Origin: a bacterium
GTDB taxonomy: Bacteria; Patescibacteriota; Patescibacteriia; UBA2591; MWDC01
Direction of reading: 5' to 3'
Length of the DNA stretch: 45,492 nt
Assembly (NCBI GenBank): GCA_021158435.1
Contig: JAGGUQ010000010.1
Coordinates: 1 to 45,492 of the forward strand
The stretch's first letter is position 1, and each line of letters opens with the position of its first letter. The notes beneath the pieces were generated by a model that had not been told where the DNA came from, made no database searches, and worked only from the letters and a program-made list of their open reading frames with translations. Made by a program: the position numbers and the translations under genes. Below, piece by piece: positions 1 through 6,713 of this stretch.

Positions 1-78
1 AAAAGTCTGTTCTTGACAGATTTTATTTTTTTGTTTTGCTGATAGTGGAGCAATTATTTTTTATTTTATCGCAATTTT

Positions 79-1389
79 ATGTTAGACATTAAGTTTATTC
101 AAAAAAACAAAGAAGAAGTAAAAAAAGCAGTTAAAGTTAAGGACATTGATTTAGATGTTGATGAGCTTTTAGAAGTTTATAAAAAAAGGAATCAGTTGTT
201 AGTTCAAATTGAGCAGTTAAGAAAAAAGAGAAACGAATTAAGTAAAAAAGCAGGGCAAACTTCTTCTAAAGAAGATTTTTTGAAATATAGGGAGGAAAAC
301 AGGAGAATAAAAGAAGAATTAAAAAAATTAGAAGAAAAATACAGAAAAGTAGAAAAAGAATATCAGGAAAAGATGCTTTTGGTTCCAAATATTCCTTCTC
401 AAGATACTCCGATAGGTAAGGATCCTTCTGATAATAAAGTGGTCTCTTTTTGGGGAAAAGTTCCTCAATTTAAATTTTCTCCTAGAAGTCATATTGAATT
501 AGGCGAGAAATTAGATTTGATTGATTTTCAACGGGGAGTTAGGATTTCAGGATTTAGGGGTTATTATCTTAAGAATGAGGCTGTTTTGATGCAAATAGGT
601 TTAATGTGGTTTGCTTTAAAAAAATTAGAAAAAAAAGGATATAAATTATTTATTCCTCCTGTTTTAGTCAAAGAATTTGCTTTAATAGGCAGTGGGCATT
701 TCCCTTTTGGCAAAGAAGATATTTTCCAAATAGCTAATCCAGAAGAAATAAAAAGTGAACAAAACTTAGAGGAAAATTCATTGTTCTTAGCAGGAACATC
801 TGAACCTTCTTTATTAGCTTATTTTGCTAATGAAGTTTTAGATGAGAAAGATTTACCAGTAAAAGTTTGTGGTTTTTCCCCATGCTATCGTTCTGAAGTA
901 GGAAGTTATGGTAAAGATGCAAAAGGATTATATCGCTTACATGAGTTTATGAAAGTTGAACAGGTTGTTCTTTGCAAAAATGATCTTAAAGAATCAAATA
1001 AATATTTAGAGGAAATTCGTGAAAACGCAGAGGAAATTTTAAAAGATTTGAAACTCCCTTATCGAGTAGTTCAAGTTTGTACTGGTGATATGGGCGCAGG
1101 AAAGATTAAAATGTATGATATAGAAACATGGATGCCCTCAAGAAATGAATATAGTGAAACCCATTCAGCTTCTAATCTTGGTGATTGGCAGGCAAGGAGA
1201 TTAAATATAAAATATAAGACAAAAACAGGCGAGAAAAAATATGTTCATACTTTAAACAATACAGCTATTGCTTCACCAAGAATTTTAATCCCTATATTAG
1301 AGATTTATCAGCAAAAAAATGGGGAAGTTAAGGTGCCTAAGGTTTTAAGGCCATTTCTTAGAAAAAAAATTATTAAACCGAAAGAATAA
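79..1389 (+). CDS. serS: Seryl-tRNA synthetase
   Basis: Charges tRNA-Ser with serine in the cytoplasm; a class II aminoacyl-tRNA synthetase. Residues about 1-110 form the charged, helical tRNA-binding arm typical of SerRS. The catalytic core follows, with a motif 2 region near residues 268-290 (CYRSEVGSYGKDAKGLYR, then HEF) and a motif 3 region near residue 393 (NNTAIASPRILIPILE). The length of 436 aa is normal for bacterial SerRS. The ATG start has no Shine-Dalgarno sequence. A TTGACA box sits at 13-18, but I see no convincing -10 at the right distance. The stop overlaps the truB start by one base (TAATG), which suggests translational coupling. Confidence 0.97.
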   Translation: MLDIKFIQKNKEEVKKAVKVKDIDLDVDELLEVYKKRNQLLVQIEQLRKKRNELSKKAGQTSSKEDFLKYREENRRIKEELKKLEEKYRKVEKEYQEKMLLVPNIPSQDTPIGKDPSDNKVVSFWGKVPQFKFSPRSHIELGEKLDLIDFQRGVRISGFRGYYLKNEAVLMQIGLMWFALKKLEKKGYKLFIPPVLVKEFALIGSGHFPFGKEDIFQIANPEEIKSEQNLEENSLFLAGTSEPSLLAYFANEVLDEKDLPVKVCGFSPCYRSEVGSYGKDAKGLYRLHEFMKVEQVVLCKNDLKESNKYLEEIRENAEEILKDLKLPYRVVQVCTGDMGAGKIKMYDIETWMPSRNEYSETHSASNLGDWQARRLNIKYKTKTGEKKYVHTLNNTAIASPRILIPILEIYQQKNGEVKVPKVLRPFLRKKIIKPKE

Positions 1390-2069
1390 TGGAGAAATGT
1401 GGCTTTTTACTTATTAACAAACCTGCAGGTTTAACCTCGCATGATGTTATTGATGAGTTAAGGAAAATAACCGGAATTAAAAAAATAGGCCATAGTGGCA
1501 TTTTGGATCCTTTGGCTACTGGACTTTTAGTAGTTGGTGTTGGGAGGGAAGCAACAAAAAAATTATCTGACTTTTTGAAAATGGATAAAGAGTATGTGGC
1601 TAAAATAAGATTAGGCGCAGTTTCAGAAACATTGGATAAACAAGGGCCAATAAAAGAGGTAAAAGTAAAAAAAATTCCTTCACAAGAAGAAGTGAGGGAA
1701 TTTTTAAATAAATTTATTGGAGATATAGAGCAGGTTCCTCCAATATATTCAGCAAAACACTTTAAAGGAAAAAGACTTTATCAATTAGCCAGACAAGGAA
1801 TAAAAGTTACCCCAGAACCAATTAAGGTAAAAGTATATTATCTTAATTTACTGGATTACTCTTGGCCTTATCTTAAAATAAAAACAAAAGTAAGTTCTGG
1901 GACGTATTTAAGGTCTTTAGCTAGAGATATTGGAGATGCTTTAGGATGTAAAGGTTATTTAGAAAACCTAGTTAGAACTAAAGTTGGTTCTTTTGATTTG
2001 GAGCAGGCAGTAGATTTAAATAAGCTTAATTCTTCAAATTGGGAAAATTTTTTAAAGGAAGTAAATTAA
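1389..2069 (+). CDS. truB: tRNA pseudouridine-55 synthase
   Basis: Makes pseudouridine 55 in the T-loop of tRNAs. The N-terminus carries the family signature HSGILDPLATGLLVVGVG with the catalytic aspartate at residue 40. The region around residues 115-125 (PPIYSAKHFKGKRLYQLAR) and the later GTYLRSLARDIG block are also TruB hallmarks. At 226 aa it lacks the C-terminal PUA-like extension of longer homologues, so it is the minimal catalytic form. It overlaps serS by one base and is convergent with the FN3-protein gene 4 bases downstream. Its relevance here: the tRNA-Pro in this window has G rather than U at the position TruB would modify. Confidence 0.95.
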   Translation: MEKCGFLLINKPAGLTSHDVIDELRKITGIKKIGHSGILDPLATGLLVVGVGREATKKLSDFLKMDKEYVAKIRLGAVSETLDKQGPIKEVKVKKIPSQEEVREFLNKFIGDIEQVPPIYSAKHFKGKRLYQLARQGIKVTPEPIKVKVYYLNLLDYSWPYLKIKTKVSSGTYLRSLARDIGDALGCKGYLENLVRTKVGSFDLEQAVDLNKLNSSNWENFLKEVN

Positions 2070-2073
2070 TGGA

Positions 2074-3396
2074 TCAATAAATCATTTCACCTGTTGGGTA
2101 GAATTTTACTTCTTCTGGGCTAAGTGTTATTATATCTTCCCATTTATATCCTTTTTGGATAAAAACCTCAGCTGAATAAATTGGATATTTCATTCCATGT
2201 TTAAGTGTGTAAACTGTTGTTTTAAGAGGTGATTTTATAAGAGTTACTTGGGGATATTTTAACATTTCAGAATAGTCAACTGGCTCTATATCTTCCCATT
2301 TAAATCCATAGCTTTTAAATATTTCTGGACTAGGAATCCAGTGTTTTTTATTATTGCTATAAATAGCATAGACCTGAGGTGTTTTTTTAACTTTAATTAG
2401 CTTTATTGGTTTTTCCCAGAAATCCGAATTATTATTTATTTGTTTTTTTGTTTTAAAGCTAAGAGGAGGGGATTCTATTTTGTCTCCAAAAATATCTTCA
2501 ACTACTACTTTATATACATACTCAGTTGCTGGTTTAAGATTAGTTAAAAATATAAGATGCTTTGTTTTTTTTGGAGAAGAGGAAATAATTTTTTTATTAA
2601 ATCGGTTTTCTCCATAAAGAATTGTAGCTGTGGTTAATCTGTTTGTTTCCACTTTAACAAGCGCACTGTTTGATTTAATGTCCACTTGATTGTCAGAGGT
2701 AGGCGAAAGATAATTGATTTTTAATTCAGAGCGTTGATTGTCATTAGTGTCAATGGTTTGAAAATTTAAAATGCCCGAGGAGCTGGAATTTTTTTCTTTG
2801 TCTTTAGATGTGAATTGGAAGTAATATTTAGTTGATGGAGATAAATTTGTAAGAGAAATTTCGTGAAAGGTTTGATATTGATAGGTTTTTTTATATTTTT
2901 TTAATTCCTTGGGACTGGTCCCATATCTAAAAACATCTTTTGCTGGTTCATTGGTTTCCCAGGTTATTATTGCTGTTGTTCCAGTAATAGAAAGTATTTT
3001 TATCTTGCTAATTTTAGGTGGATCAGCATCTTGATATTTTTCAGTTGTGAAATAAGTTTCATTTGAAATAATGCGGTTATTGAGAGAGTCTTGGCTGTAA
3101 ATTCTTAAATAATAAGTAGTTTGAGGGGAAAGATTAGAAAGAGTTGCTTTATGAGATGTTGACAAGGAATTTTCAGAATTTGCCCAGAATAAGTAATTGT
3201 TTTTTTCAAAGCCAAATTTTACAATTCCTTGGCTGGTTTTATTAGTAGTCCAAAGTATTTCAGCTGAATCATCAGTTATATTTTTGATTTTTATATTTGT
3301 GATTTCAAGGGTTTCAGCTTTTAATTGTTGGCTGTTAAAAGTAGCAATAAATGTTAAGAGTAGAATTAAAACAATTTTTTTAGTTTTGCTTGTCAT
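2074..3396 (-). CDS. Secreted fibronectin type III protein with C-terminal WIP-type repeats
   Basis: An exported surface protein of unknown role. The first about 27 residues are a signal peptide (KKIVLILLLTFIATFNS core, then a cleavable LKAE-like site). Three fibronectin-III-like modules follow, at about residues 28-120, 125-215 and 225-318. Each has the WTT/WET...KY/RYG and L..L.P.T.YY pattern of FN3 or purple-acid-phosphatase N-terminal domains. Residues about 335-440 hold two copies of a shorter motif: VYAI...KKHWIPSPEIFKSYGFKWEDI, and VYTL..GMKYPIYSAEVF with QKGYKWEDI. I recall this repeat at the ends of secreted Parcubacteria proteins. No enzymatic domain is visible, so adhesion or wall binding is the likely class of role. 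It has its own divergent promoter. Confidence 0.8.
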   Translation of the reverse strand: MTSKTKKIVLILLLTFIATFNSQQLKAETLEITNIKIKNITDDSAEILWTTNKTSQGIVKFGFEKNNYLFWANSENSLSTSHKATLSNLSPQTTYYLRIYSQDSLNNRIISNETYFTTEKYQDADPPKISKIKILSITGTTAIITWETNEPAKDVFRYGTSPKELKKYKKTYQYQTFHEISLTNLSPSTKYYFQFTSKDKEKNSSSSGILNFQTIDTNDNQRSELKINYLSPTSDNQVDIKSNSALVKVETNRLTTATILYGENRFNKKIISSSPKKTKHLIFLTNLKPATEYVYKVVVEDIFGDKIESPPLSFKTKKQINNNSDFWEKPIKLIKVKKTPQVYAIYSNNKKHWIPSPEIFKSYGFKWEDIEPVDYSEMLKYPQVTLIKSPLKTTVYTLKHGMKYPIYSAEVFIQKGYKWEDIITLSPEEVKFYPTGEMIY

Positions 3397-3404
3397 TTTA
3401 GATA

Positions 3405-3420
3405 TGTTTATATGTAAACA
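3405..3420. promoter_or_regulatory. Perfect inverted repeat, possible operator of the FN3-protein gene
   Basis: TGTTTA-TATG-TAAACA has perfect 6-bp arms. It overlaps the end of the predicted minus-strand -10 and lies 8 bases before the FN3 gene start. That is where a repressor or a 5'-UTR hairpin would act. No regulator gene is adjacent, so the operator role is inference. Confidence 0.3.
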
Positions 3421-3447
3421 ACATAGCTATTTGCCTTGTTTTGTCAA
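3420..3447 (-). promoter_or_regulatory. Promoter of the FN3-protein gene
   Basis: On the minus strand a consensus -35 TTGACA (complement of 3442-3447) and a -10 TATGTT (complement of 3420-3425) are separated by 16 bases. The expected start is about 15 bases before the ATG, giving a very short leader. Confidence 0.6.
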
Positions 3448-3458
3448 GGAACAATAAA

Positions 3459-3486
3459 TTGACAGATTTTATATTTTCTTTATACT
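3459..3486 (+). promoter_or_regulatory. Promoter of the unknown 229-aa gene
   Basis: TTGACA at 3459-3464 and TATACT at 3481-3486 are separated by 16 bases, a near-consensus sigma-70-type promoter. Transcription should start near 3493, leaving a leader of about 45 bases with the SD. It diverges from the FN3-gene promoter, so both genes share this intergenic region. Confidence 0.7.
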
Positions 3487-3521
3487 ATTTCATATTTCTG
3501 GAACCTTAAAAGTAAAAATTG

Positions 3522-3530
3522 AAAGGAGGG
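3522..3530 (+). promoter_or_regulatory. Strong Shine-Dalgarno site
   Basis: AAAGGAGGG lies 7 bases before the ATG at 3538. It is the only near-perfect SD I found in the window; most other genes start without one. Confidence 0.8.
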
Positions 3531-3537
3531 AAAACTA

Positions 3538-4227
3538 ATGGGAGAGGCGAGAAAGCACCTTCATTATGTTCCGCGATCTATTAAGGAGCAAATGTGGATT
3601 TTAAAACAGCTTTTCCCCGGCCAAGTAAATCAAGCACCTTCTGGCCTTCAGTTAAAGCTTGCTTTGGCTTTTTCTAATATGTCTATTTTGGAAAGTGTTG
3701 CTTTAGAAGGCGTTTTTGTCGTTCCTCGGTGGGAAAGAATAGCCAGTTCTTATGCTAAAGCAACAGAAAAAGTTTTAGACCTACTGAAAAAAACCCGACA
3801 TTTAAGGAATTGTCGAGATGGGAAAATTTTAAATTATTTGAAAAGAAACAAGGACACAGAAAAGTTAATAGGAAAGATTATTGAAAAGAACGGAATGAGT
3901 GATTTTGATGTAGTTGTAATTCCAGCTCAAACAGGAATTTTGTATCAAGGAAAGAGCTTTTATCAGGCTAAGGAAAAATTTCTTCCGGACGAGTTTGGTT
4001 TGGGGATTTTTGAAGTAGCTTGTATTTTGCTTACTCATCCTGAAAGATTATGTGAAGAGAATCATTTGAGAATTCTTTGCGCAGATGATTATTCTGTGTC
4101 CCCAAAAGGAGGAAAGTGTAACCATATCATGTATTTTGGGATTCAAGATGGCCTGTTGCAATGTGGGAGGAAATCTAAGGATTTTGCTTCTGGTTTATAT
4201 GGCTTGGCTAGCGGCATCGCCTATTAA
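3538..4227 (+). CDS. Unknown conserved-looking protein, 229 aa
   Basis: I do not recognise this family. The protein has no signal peptide or membrane segment and looks like a soluble alpha/beta protein. An N-terminal part (HLHYVPRSIKEQMWILKQLFPGQ) is followed by a helical middle, then a second half beginning near residue 120 (FDVVVIPAQTGILYQGKSFY). Six cysteines occur, including LCADDY and GGKCNH contexts that could be structural or catalytic. The gene is an isolated unit: near-consensus promoter, perfect SD and a strong terminator directly behind it. Its base use looks somewhat richer in G+C than its neighbours. The architecture suggests high, independent expression. The start is fixed by the SD. 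Function unknown. Confidence 0.85.
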   Translation: MGEARKHLHYVPRSIKEQMWILKQLFPGQVNQAPSGLQLKLALAFSNMSILESVALEGVFVVPRWERIASSYAKATEKVLDLLKKTRHLRNCRDGKILNYLKRNKDTEKLIGKIIEKNGMSDFDVVVIPAQTGILYQGKSFYQAKEKFLPDEFGLGIFEVACILLTHPERLCEENHLRILCADDYSVSPKGGKCNHIMYFGIQDGLLQCGRKSKDFASGLYGLASGIAY

Positions 4228-4240
4228 CAAGATGAAATTT

Positions 4241-4273
4241 AAGGCTTCCTAATAAGGAAGCCTTTTCTTTTTC
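4241..4273 (+). terminator. Intrinsic terminator of the 229-aa gene
   Basis: A perfect 9-bp stem, AAGGCTTCC (4241-4249) with GGAAGCCTT (4256-4264) and a 6-base loop, is followed by TTCTTTTTCC. It lies 14 bases after the stop codon. Confidence 0.9.
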
Positions 4274-4286
4274 CTCAATTAATAGG

Positions 4287-4314
4287 TTGTCTTAATTTTT
4301 TAAATTGTTATAAT
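4287..4314 (+). promoter_or_regulatory. Promoter of the envelope gene pair
   Basis: TTGTCT (4287-4292) and a perfect TATAAT (4309-4314) are separated by 16 bases. The leader to the ATG at 4366 is about 45 bases and contains the TCAAAGGTCGTTTGA motif. Confidence 0.6.
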
Positions 4315-4327
4315 TACTTTAGAGGTG

Positions 4328-4342
4328 TCAAAGGTCGTTTGA
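4328..4342. promoter_or_regulatory. Inverted-repeat motif shared with the hsp20 upstream region
   Basis: TCAAA-GGTCG-TTTGA is a 5-bp-arm inverted repeat just downstream of the predicted start point. Its core CAAAGGTCGTTT recurs exactly at 18082-18093 before hsp20. A shared regulator site is a possibility, not shown. Confidence 0.3.
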
Positions 4343-4365
4343 ATTGGATTTAAGAGTTCAATTTT

Positions 4366-4590
4366 ATGAAAACAGCTATTATTGCTATTGTTGTTGCAGT
4401 TATTTTAATTGTTGTTGTTCTTCTTTTATTAAAGAAAAGAAAAAAAGGAGCAACTGAGAGTGAATTTAAGCAGCCAAAAGTAGAGCAATCTGAAGGTGTT
4501 TCTTCTCAAGAACAAGGGCAAGAAGTTGTTTCTTCCCAGGGGCAAGTAGAGGAACCATCAGGAGAACAAAAAGAACAGTCAGAACAATAG
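4366..4590 (+). CDS. Small single-span membrane protein
   Basis: A 74-aa protein. Residues about 3-22 form one hydrophobic helix made almost only of I, V, A and L, followed by a KKRKKG stop-transfer cluster. The rest is a low-complexity acidic Q/E/S tail with several SSQ/EQ repeats. The tail is probably cytoplasmic if the lysines stay inside. No SD. It precedes the DUF5667-like coiled-coil gene by about 50 bases, and both are rich in E and Q, so they may be one envelope unit. No family assignment is possible. Confidence 0.7.
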   Translation: MKTAIIAIVVAVILIVVVLLLLKKRKKGATESEFKQPKVEQSEGVSSQEQGQEVVSSQGQVEEPSGEQKEQSEQ

Positions 4591-4639
4591 GTTGTAAAGG
4601 TGATTAGTTTGATTTAGAGTTTAAAAGAATAGACTGCTT

Positions 4640-6232
4640 ATGCTTAAATTAAAAACAAAAACAAGTCGAGTTATCTTTTGTTTATTTATCATTATTAGTT
4701 TGGTTGGAGGATTTAATTTGCCTGCTTTAGCTCAAGAACAAACAGATGAACCTGCTCTTATTGAGGAAGTTAATATCCAGCCAAAACAATTAGAACAGGA
4801 AGAAGTACAGGGAGGAGAAGCAGAAGAAGGATCTGTTTTAGATCAAATTCAACCAGAAGAACTTGAGGTATCTGAACCCAAACTTTTACCTTCAAGCCCT
4901 TTTTATTTCTTGAAGAATTTGAGAAGAAAGGTACAGATGGCTTTTACTTTTAATCGTTTGAAGAAAGCAGAGCTTCAGTTGAAAATTGCTAATGAAAAGC
5001 TTTTAGAGGCAAGGAAATTGTTAGAACAGGCAAGACAAAAACAAAGAGCTTTGGAAACTTTTGAAAAATATAAAAAAGAAATGCAAGAACTTAGACAGAA
5101 ATTAGAGAGACTTGAAGTTGAGGATCCTGAGAAAAAGCAGGAATTATTAAAGAAGGTTTTAGATCACAGTTTAAAGCATCAGCAAATTTTAGATAGGGTT
5201 GAGGAGGGAATTTTGGAAGAACAAGGTGAAGAGCAATACAAGAAGTTTTCTGAATTAAAGAAAAAGGCTTTAGAGCACAGCCTGGAAGGCATTTTAAAGA
5301 TTTCTAATAAAGAAGAATTAGAGGAAATAACTAGTCAAGTAATTGAAAGACAAAAACAAGAGCCCTTAAGAGGAATTAAGGTGTTAGAAGTTTTAGAAAG
5401 AGTAAAAGAACAGGTCCCTGAACAGGCTAAGCCAGTAATTGAAGGCGTAAGGGAAAAAATAAAGCAAAGAATAGCAGAAGCATTGAAAGATAGGATTGCT
5501 GAAGGGAAAGAAGACTTAAAGGTAGAGGCTTTGCCTGGAAATAAAGTGGAGCATTTAAGAGCTATTTCAGAGATTCAAGAGGTAGCCCCAGGTGAATTAG
5601 TCAAAGAAAAATTAGAAAGAATGAAGCAAGCCTTGCTCGAAAAAACAGAGCAAGAAGTTAAGAAATTTAACAGCCAAGAAGCGAAAGAGGAGTATCTTAA
5701 GCCATTAAGAGCAGGTGAAGTAGACAAGATTGAATTAATTAAGAGGTTAAAGGAAAGAATGCCTGGTGAGCAAGAAAAGCAAATATTAGAAAAAATAAGG
5801 GAACAATCTTTGTTAGAGTTAAAAAAGCGGATAGAACAAGAAGAAGATGAAACAAAAAGAGAGCAGATTTTAGAGAGAATGAAACAAAGACTTGAAATTA
5901 AAAAACCAGAAGAATTTTTGGAAAGGGTTCAAAAAGAGGTAGAAGAAAGGACAAGACAGAGATTAGAGCTTGAAAAACCTGAAGAATCTTCAGGGGGAAT
6001 TCAAAAAGAAGTAGAAGAAAAAATAAGGGAGAGATTAGAAATTGGAAAACCAGAATTAGAAAAACCCGTGGAGAAAGTACAGAAAAAAGAGCAAGAAAGA
6101 GTAGGACAAAAGTTAGAAATTAGAAAACAAAAGCCAGAAGAAGTTAAAAAATCAGAACCAGAAGAGAAAGTAGAAAAGCCAGAAGAAAAACAACAAGGCC
6201 CAACAAAAGAAGATAAAGGAAAACAAAAATAG
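4640..6232 (+). CDS. Secreted or anchored coiled-coil protein, DUF5667-like
   Basis: A 530-aa exported protein. Residues about 8-31 are a signal peptide (VIFCLFIIISLVGG core, LALAQE site). After an acidic spacer comes SSPFYFLKNLRRKVQMAFTF at about residues 85-105. This is the typical opening of the DUF5667 domain found in CPR and other bacteria, with the helical KKAELQLKIANEKLLEARKL continuation. The remaining about 380 residues are almost pure E/K/Q/R heptad-like sequence, predicted to be long coiled coil. Near residues 410-490 a module resembling RLEIKKPEEFLERVQKEVEE is repeated about three times. A structural or periplasm-spanning role is plausible. No catalytic motif is visible. Confidence 0.75.
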   Translation: MLKLKTKTSRVIFCLFIIISLVGGFNLPALAQEQTDEPALIEEVNIQPKQLEQEEVQGGEAEEGSVLDQIQPEELEVSEPKLLPSSPFYFLKNLRRKVQMAFTFNRLKKAELQLKIANEKLLEARKLLEQARQKQRALETFEKYKKEMQELRQKLERLEVEDPEKKQELLKKVLDHSLKHQQILDRVEEGILEEQGEEQYKKFSELKKKALEHSLEGILKISNKEELEEITSQVIERQKQEPLRGIKVLEVLERVKEQVPEQAKPVIEGVREKIKQRIAEALKDRIAEGKEDLKVEALPGNKVEHLRAISEIQEVAPGELVKEKLERMKQALLEKTEQEVKKFNSQEAKEEYLKPLRAGEVDKIELIKRLKERMPGEQEKQILEKIREQSLLELKKRIEQEEDETKREQILERMKQRLEIKKPEEFLERVQKEVEERTRQRLELEKPEESSGGIQKEVEEKIRERLEIGKPELEKPVEKVQKKEQERVGQKLEIRKQKPEEVKKSEPEEKVEKPEEKQQGPTKEDKGKQK

Positions 6233-6239
6233 GCTTAAT

Positions 6240-6587
6240 ATGATTCAGAGTTATTCTTTTGGGGAGATTAAAGTCGGAAATAAGTGCTTTAATCATGACG
6301 TTTATCTGAATTGCCAGGGACAGGCAATTCCCTGGCAAAGACAAACTTCCCATTGGATTGACTTGAATGATATTAAGGAATTTTTAGAAGAAAAGCCAGA
6401 TATTGTTATAATTGGAACAGGAAAGTGGGGTGTAGCAAAAGTTTCTGAGAAAGTTTTTGAATGGGCAAAGGAAGAAGGAATTAATTTGATTGTTGAGAAA
6501 ACTTCTTTGGCTGTTCAAAAATATAACGAGTTGATAAGCAAAGAATCAAAAGCTAAGATAGTTGGATTTTTCCATTTAACTTGTTAG
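6240..6587 (+). CDS. Mth938-like / DUF498 family protein
   Basis: A 115-aa protein of the DUF498 (Mth938, NDUFAF3-related) family. Visible signatures are SYSFGEIKVGNKCFNHDVY at the N-terminus, the central PDIVIIGTGKWG strand-turn, and the end pattern in which a hydrophobic strand closes with GFFHLTC. The family forms a small beta/alpha fold whose biochemical role in bacteria is unsettled. It starts 7 bases after the coiled-coil gene, so it is probably cotranscribed, although a functional link is not obvious. Two terminators follow. Confidence 0.8.
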   Translation: MIQSYSFGEIKVGNKCFNHDVYLNCQGQAIPWQRQTSHWIDLNDIKEFLEEKPDIVIIGTGKWGVAKVSEKVFEWAKEEGINLIVEKTSLAVQKYNELISKESKAKIVGFFHLTC

Positions 6588-6617
6588 TTAGATATTAAGA
6601 AAATTTAAATATTCATT

Positions 6618-6650
6618 AGCAAAAAGGAGCACTGCTCCTTTTTGCTATTT
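6618..6650 (+). terminator. Intrinsic terminator after the DUF498 gene
   Basis: A perfect 13-bp stem, AGCAAAAAGGAGC (6618-6630) with GCTCCTTTTTGCT (6634-6646) and a 3-base loop, is followed by ATTTT. It could work in both directions. Confidence 0.85.
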
Positions 6651-6657
6651 TAAGGCT

Positions 6658-6692
6658 AAACAAGACAAAAAGTTAGTCTTGTTTGTTTTTTT
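6658..6692 (+). terminator. Second intrinsic terminator in tandem
   Basis: A perfect 9-bp stem, AAACAAGAC (6658-6666) with GTCTTGTTT (6676-6684), is followed by G and a run of seven T. It lies 11 bases after the first hairpin. Its descending arm also holds the -35 region of the ybeY promoter. Confidence 0.8.
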
Positions 6693-6706
6693 ATTTCTGT
6701 TATAAT
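6679..6706 (+). promoter_or_regulatory. Promoter of the ybeY-ftsA-ftsZ-gyrB cluster
   Basis: A perfect TATAAT at 6701-6706 has a TTGTTT-type -35 at 6679-6684 with 16-base spacing. Transcription would start close to the ATG at 6714, so the first mRNA should be leaderless or nearly so. The -35 lies inside the preceding terminator stem. Confidence 0.5.
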
Positions 6707-6713
6707 TATCTTT

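Noticed and set aside
1-78. TTGACA box as a complete serS promoter
   Set aside because: TTGACA at 13-18 is clear, but the sequences at 16-18 bases downstream are not -10-like, and the upstream context is cut by the window edge.
3751-3780. SSYAKATE peptide in the unknown 229-aa protein as a dispersed-repeat insertion
   Set aside because: It resembles translated short repeats I recall from other bacterial genomes, but a single copy within an unbroken frame cannot be told from ordinary sequence here.
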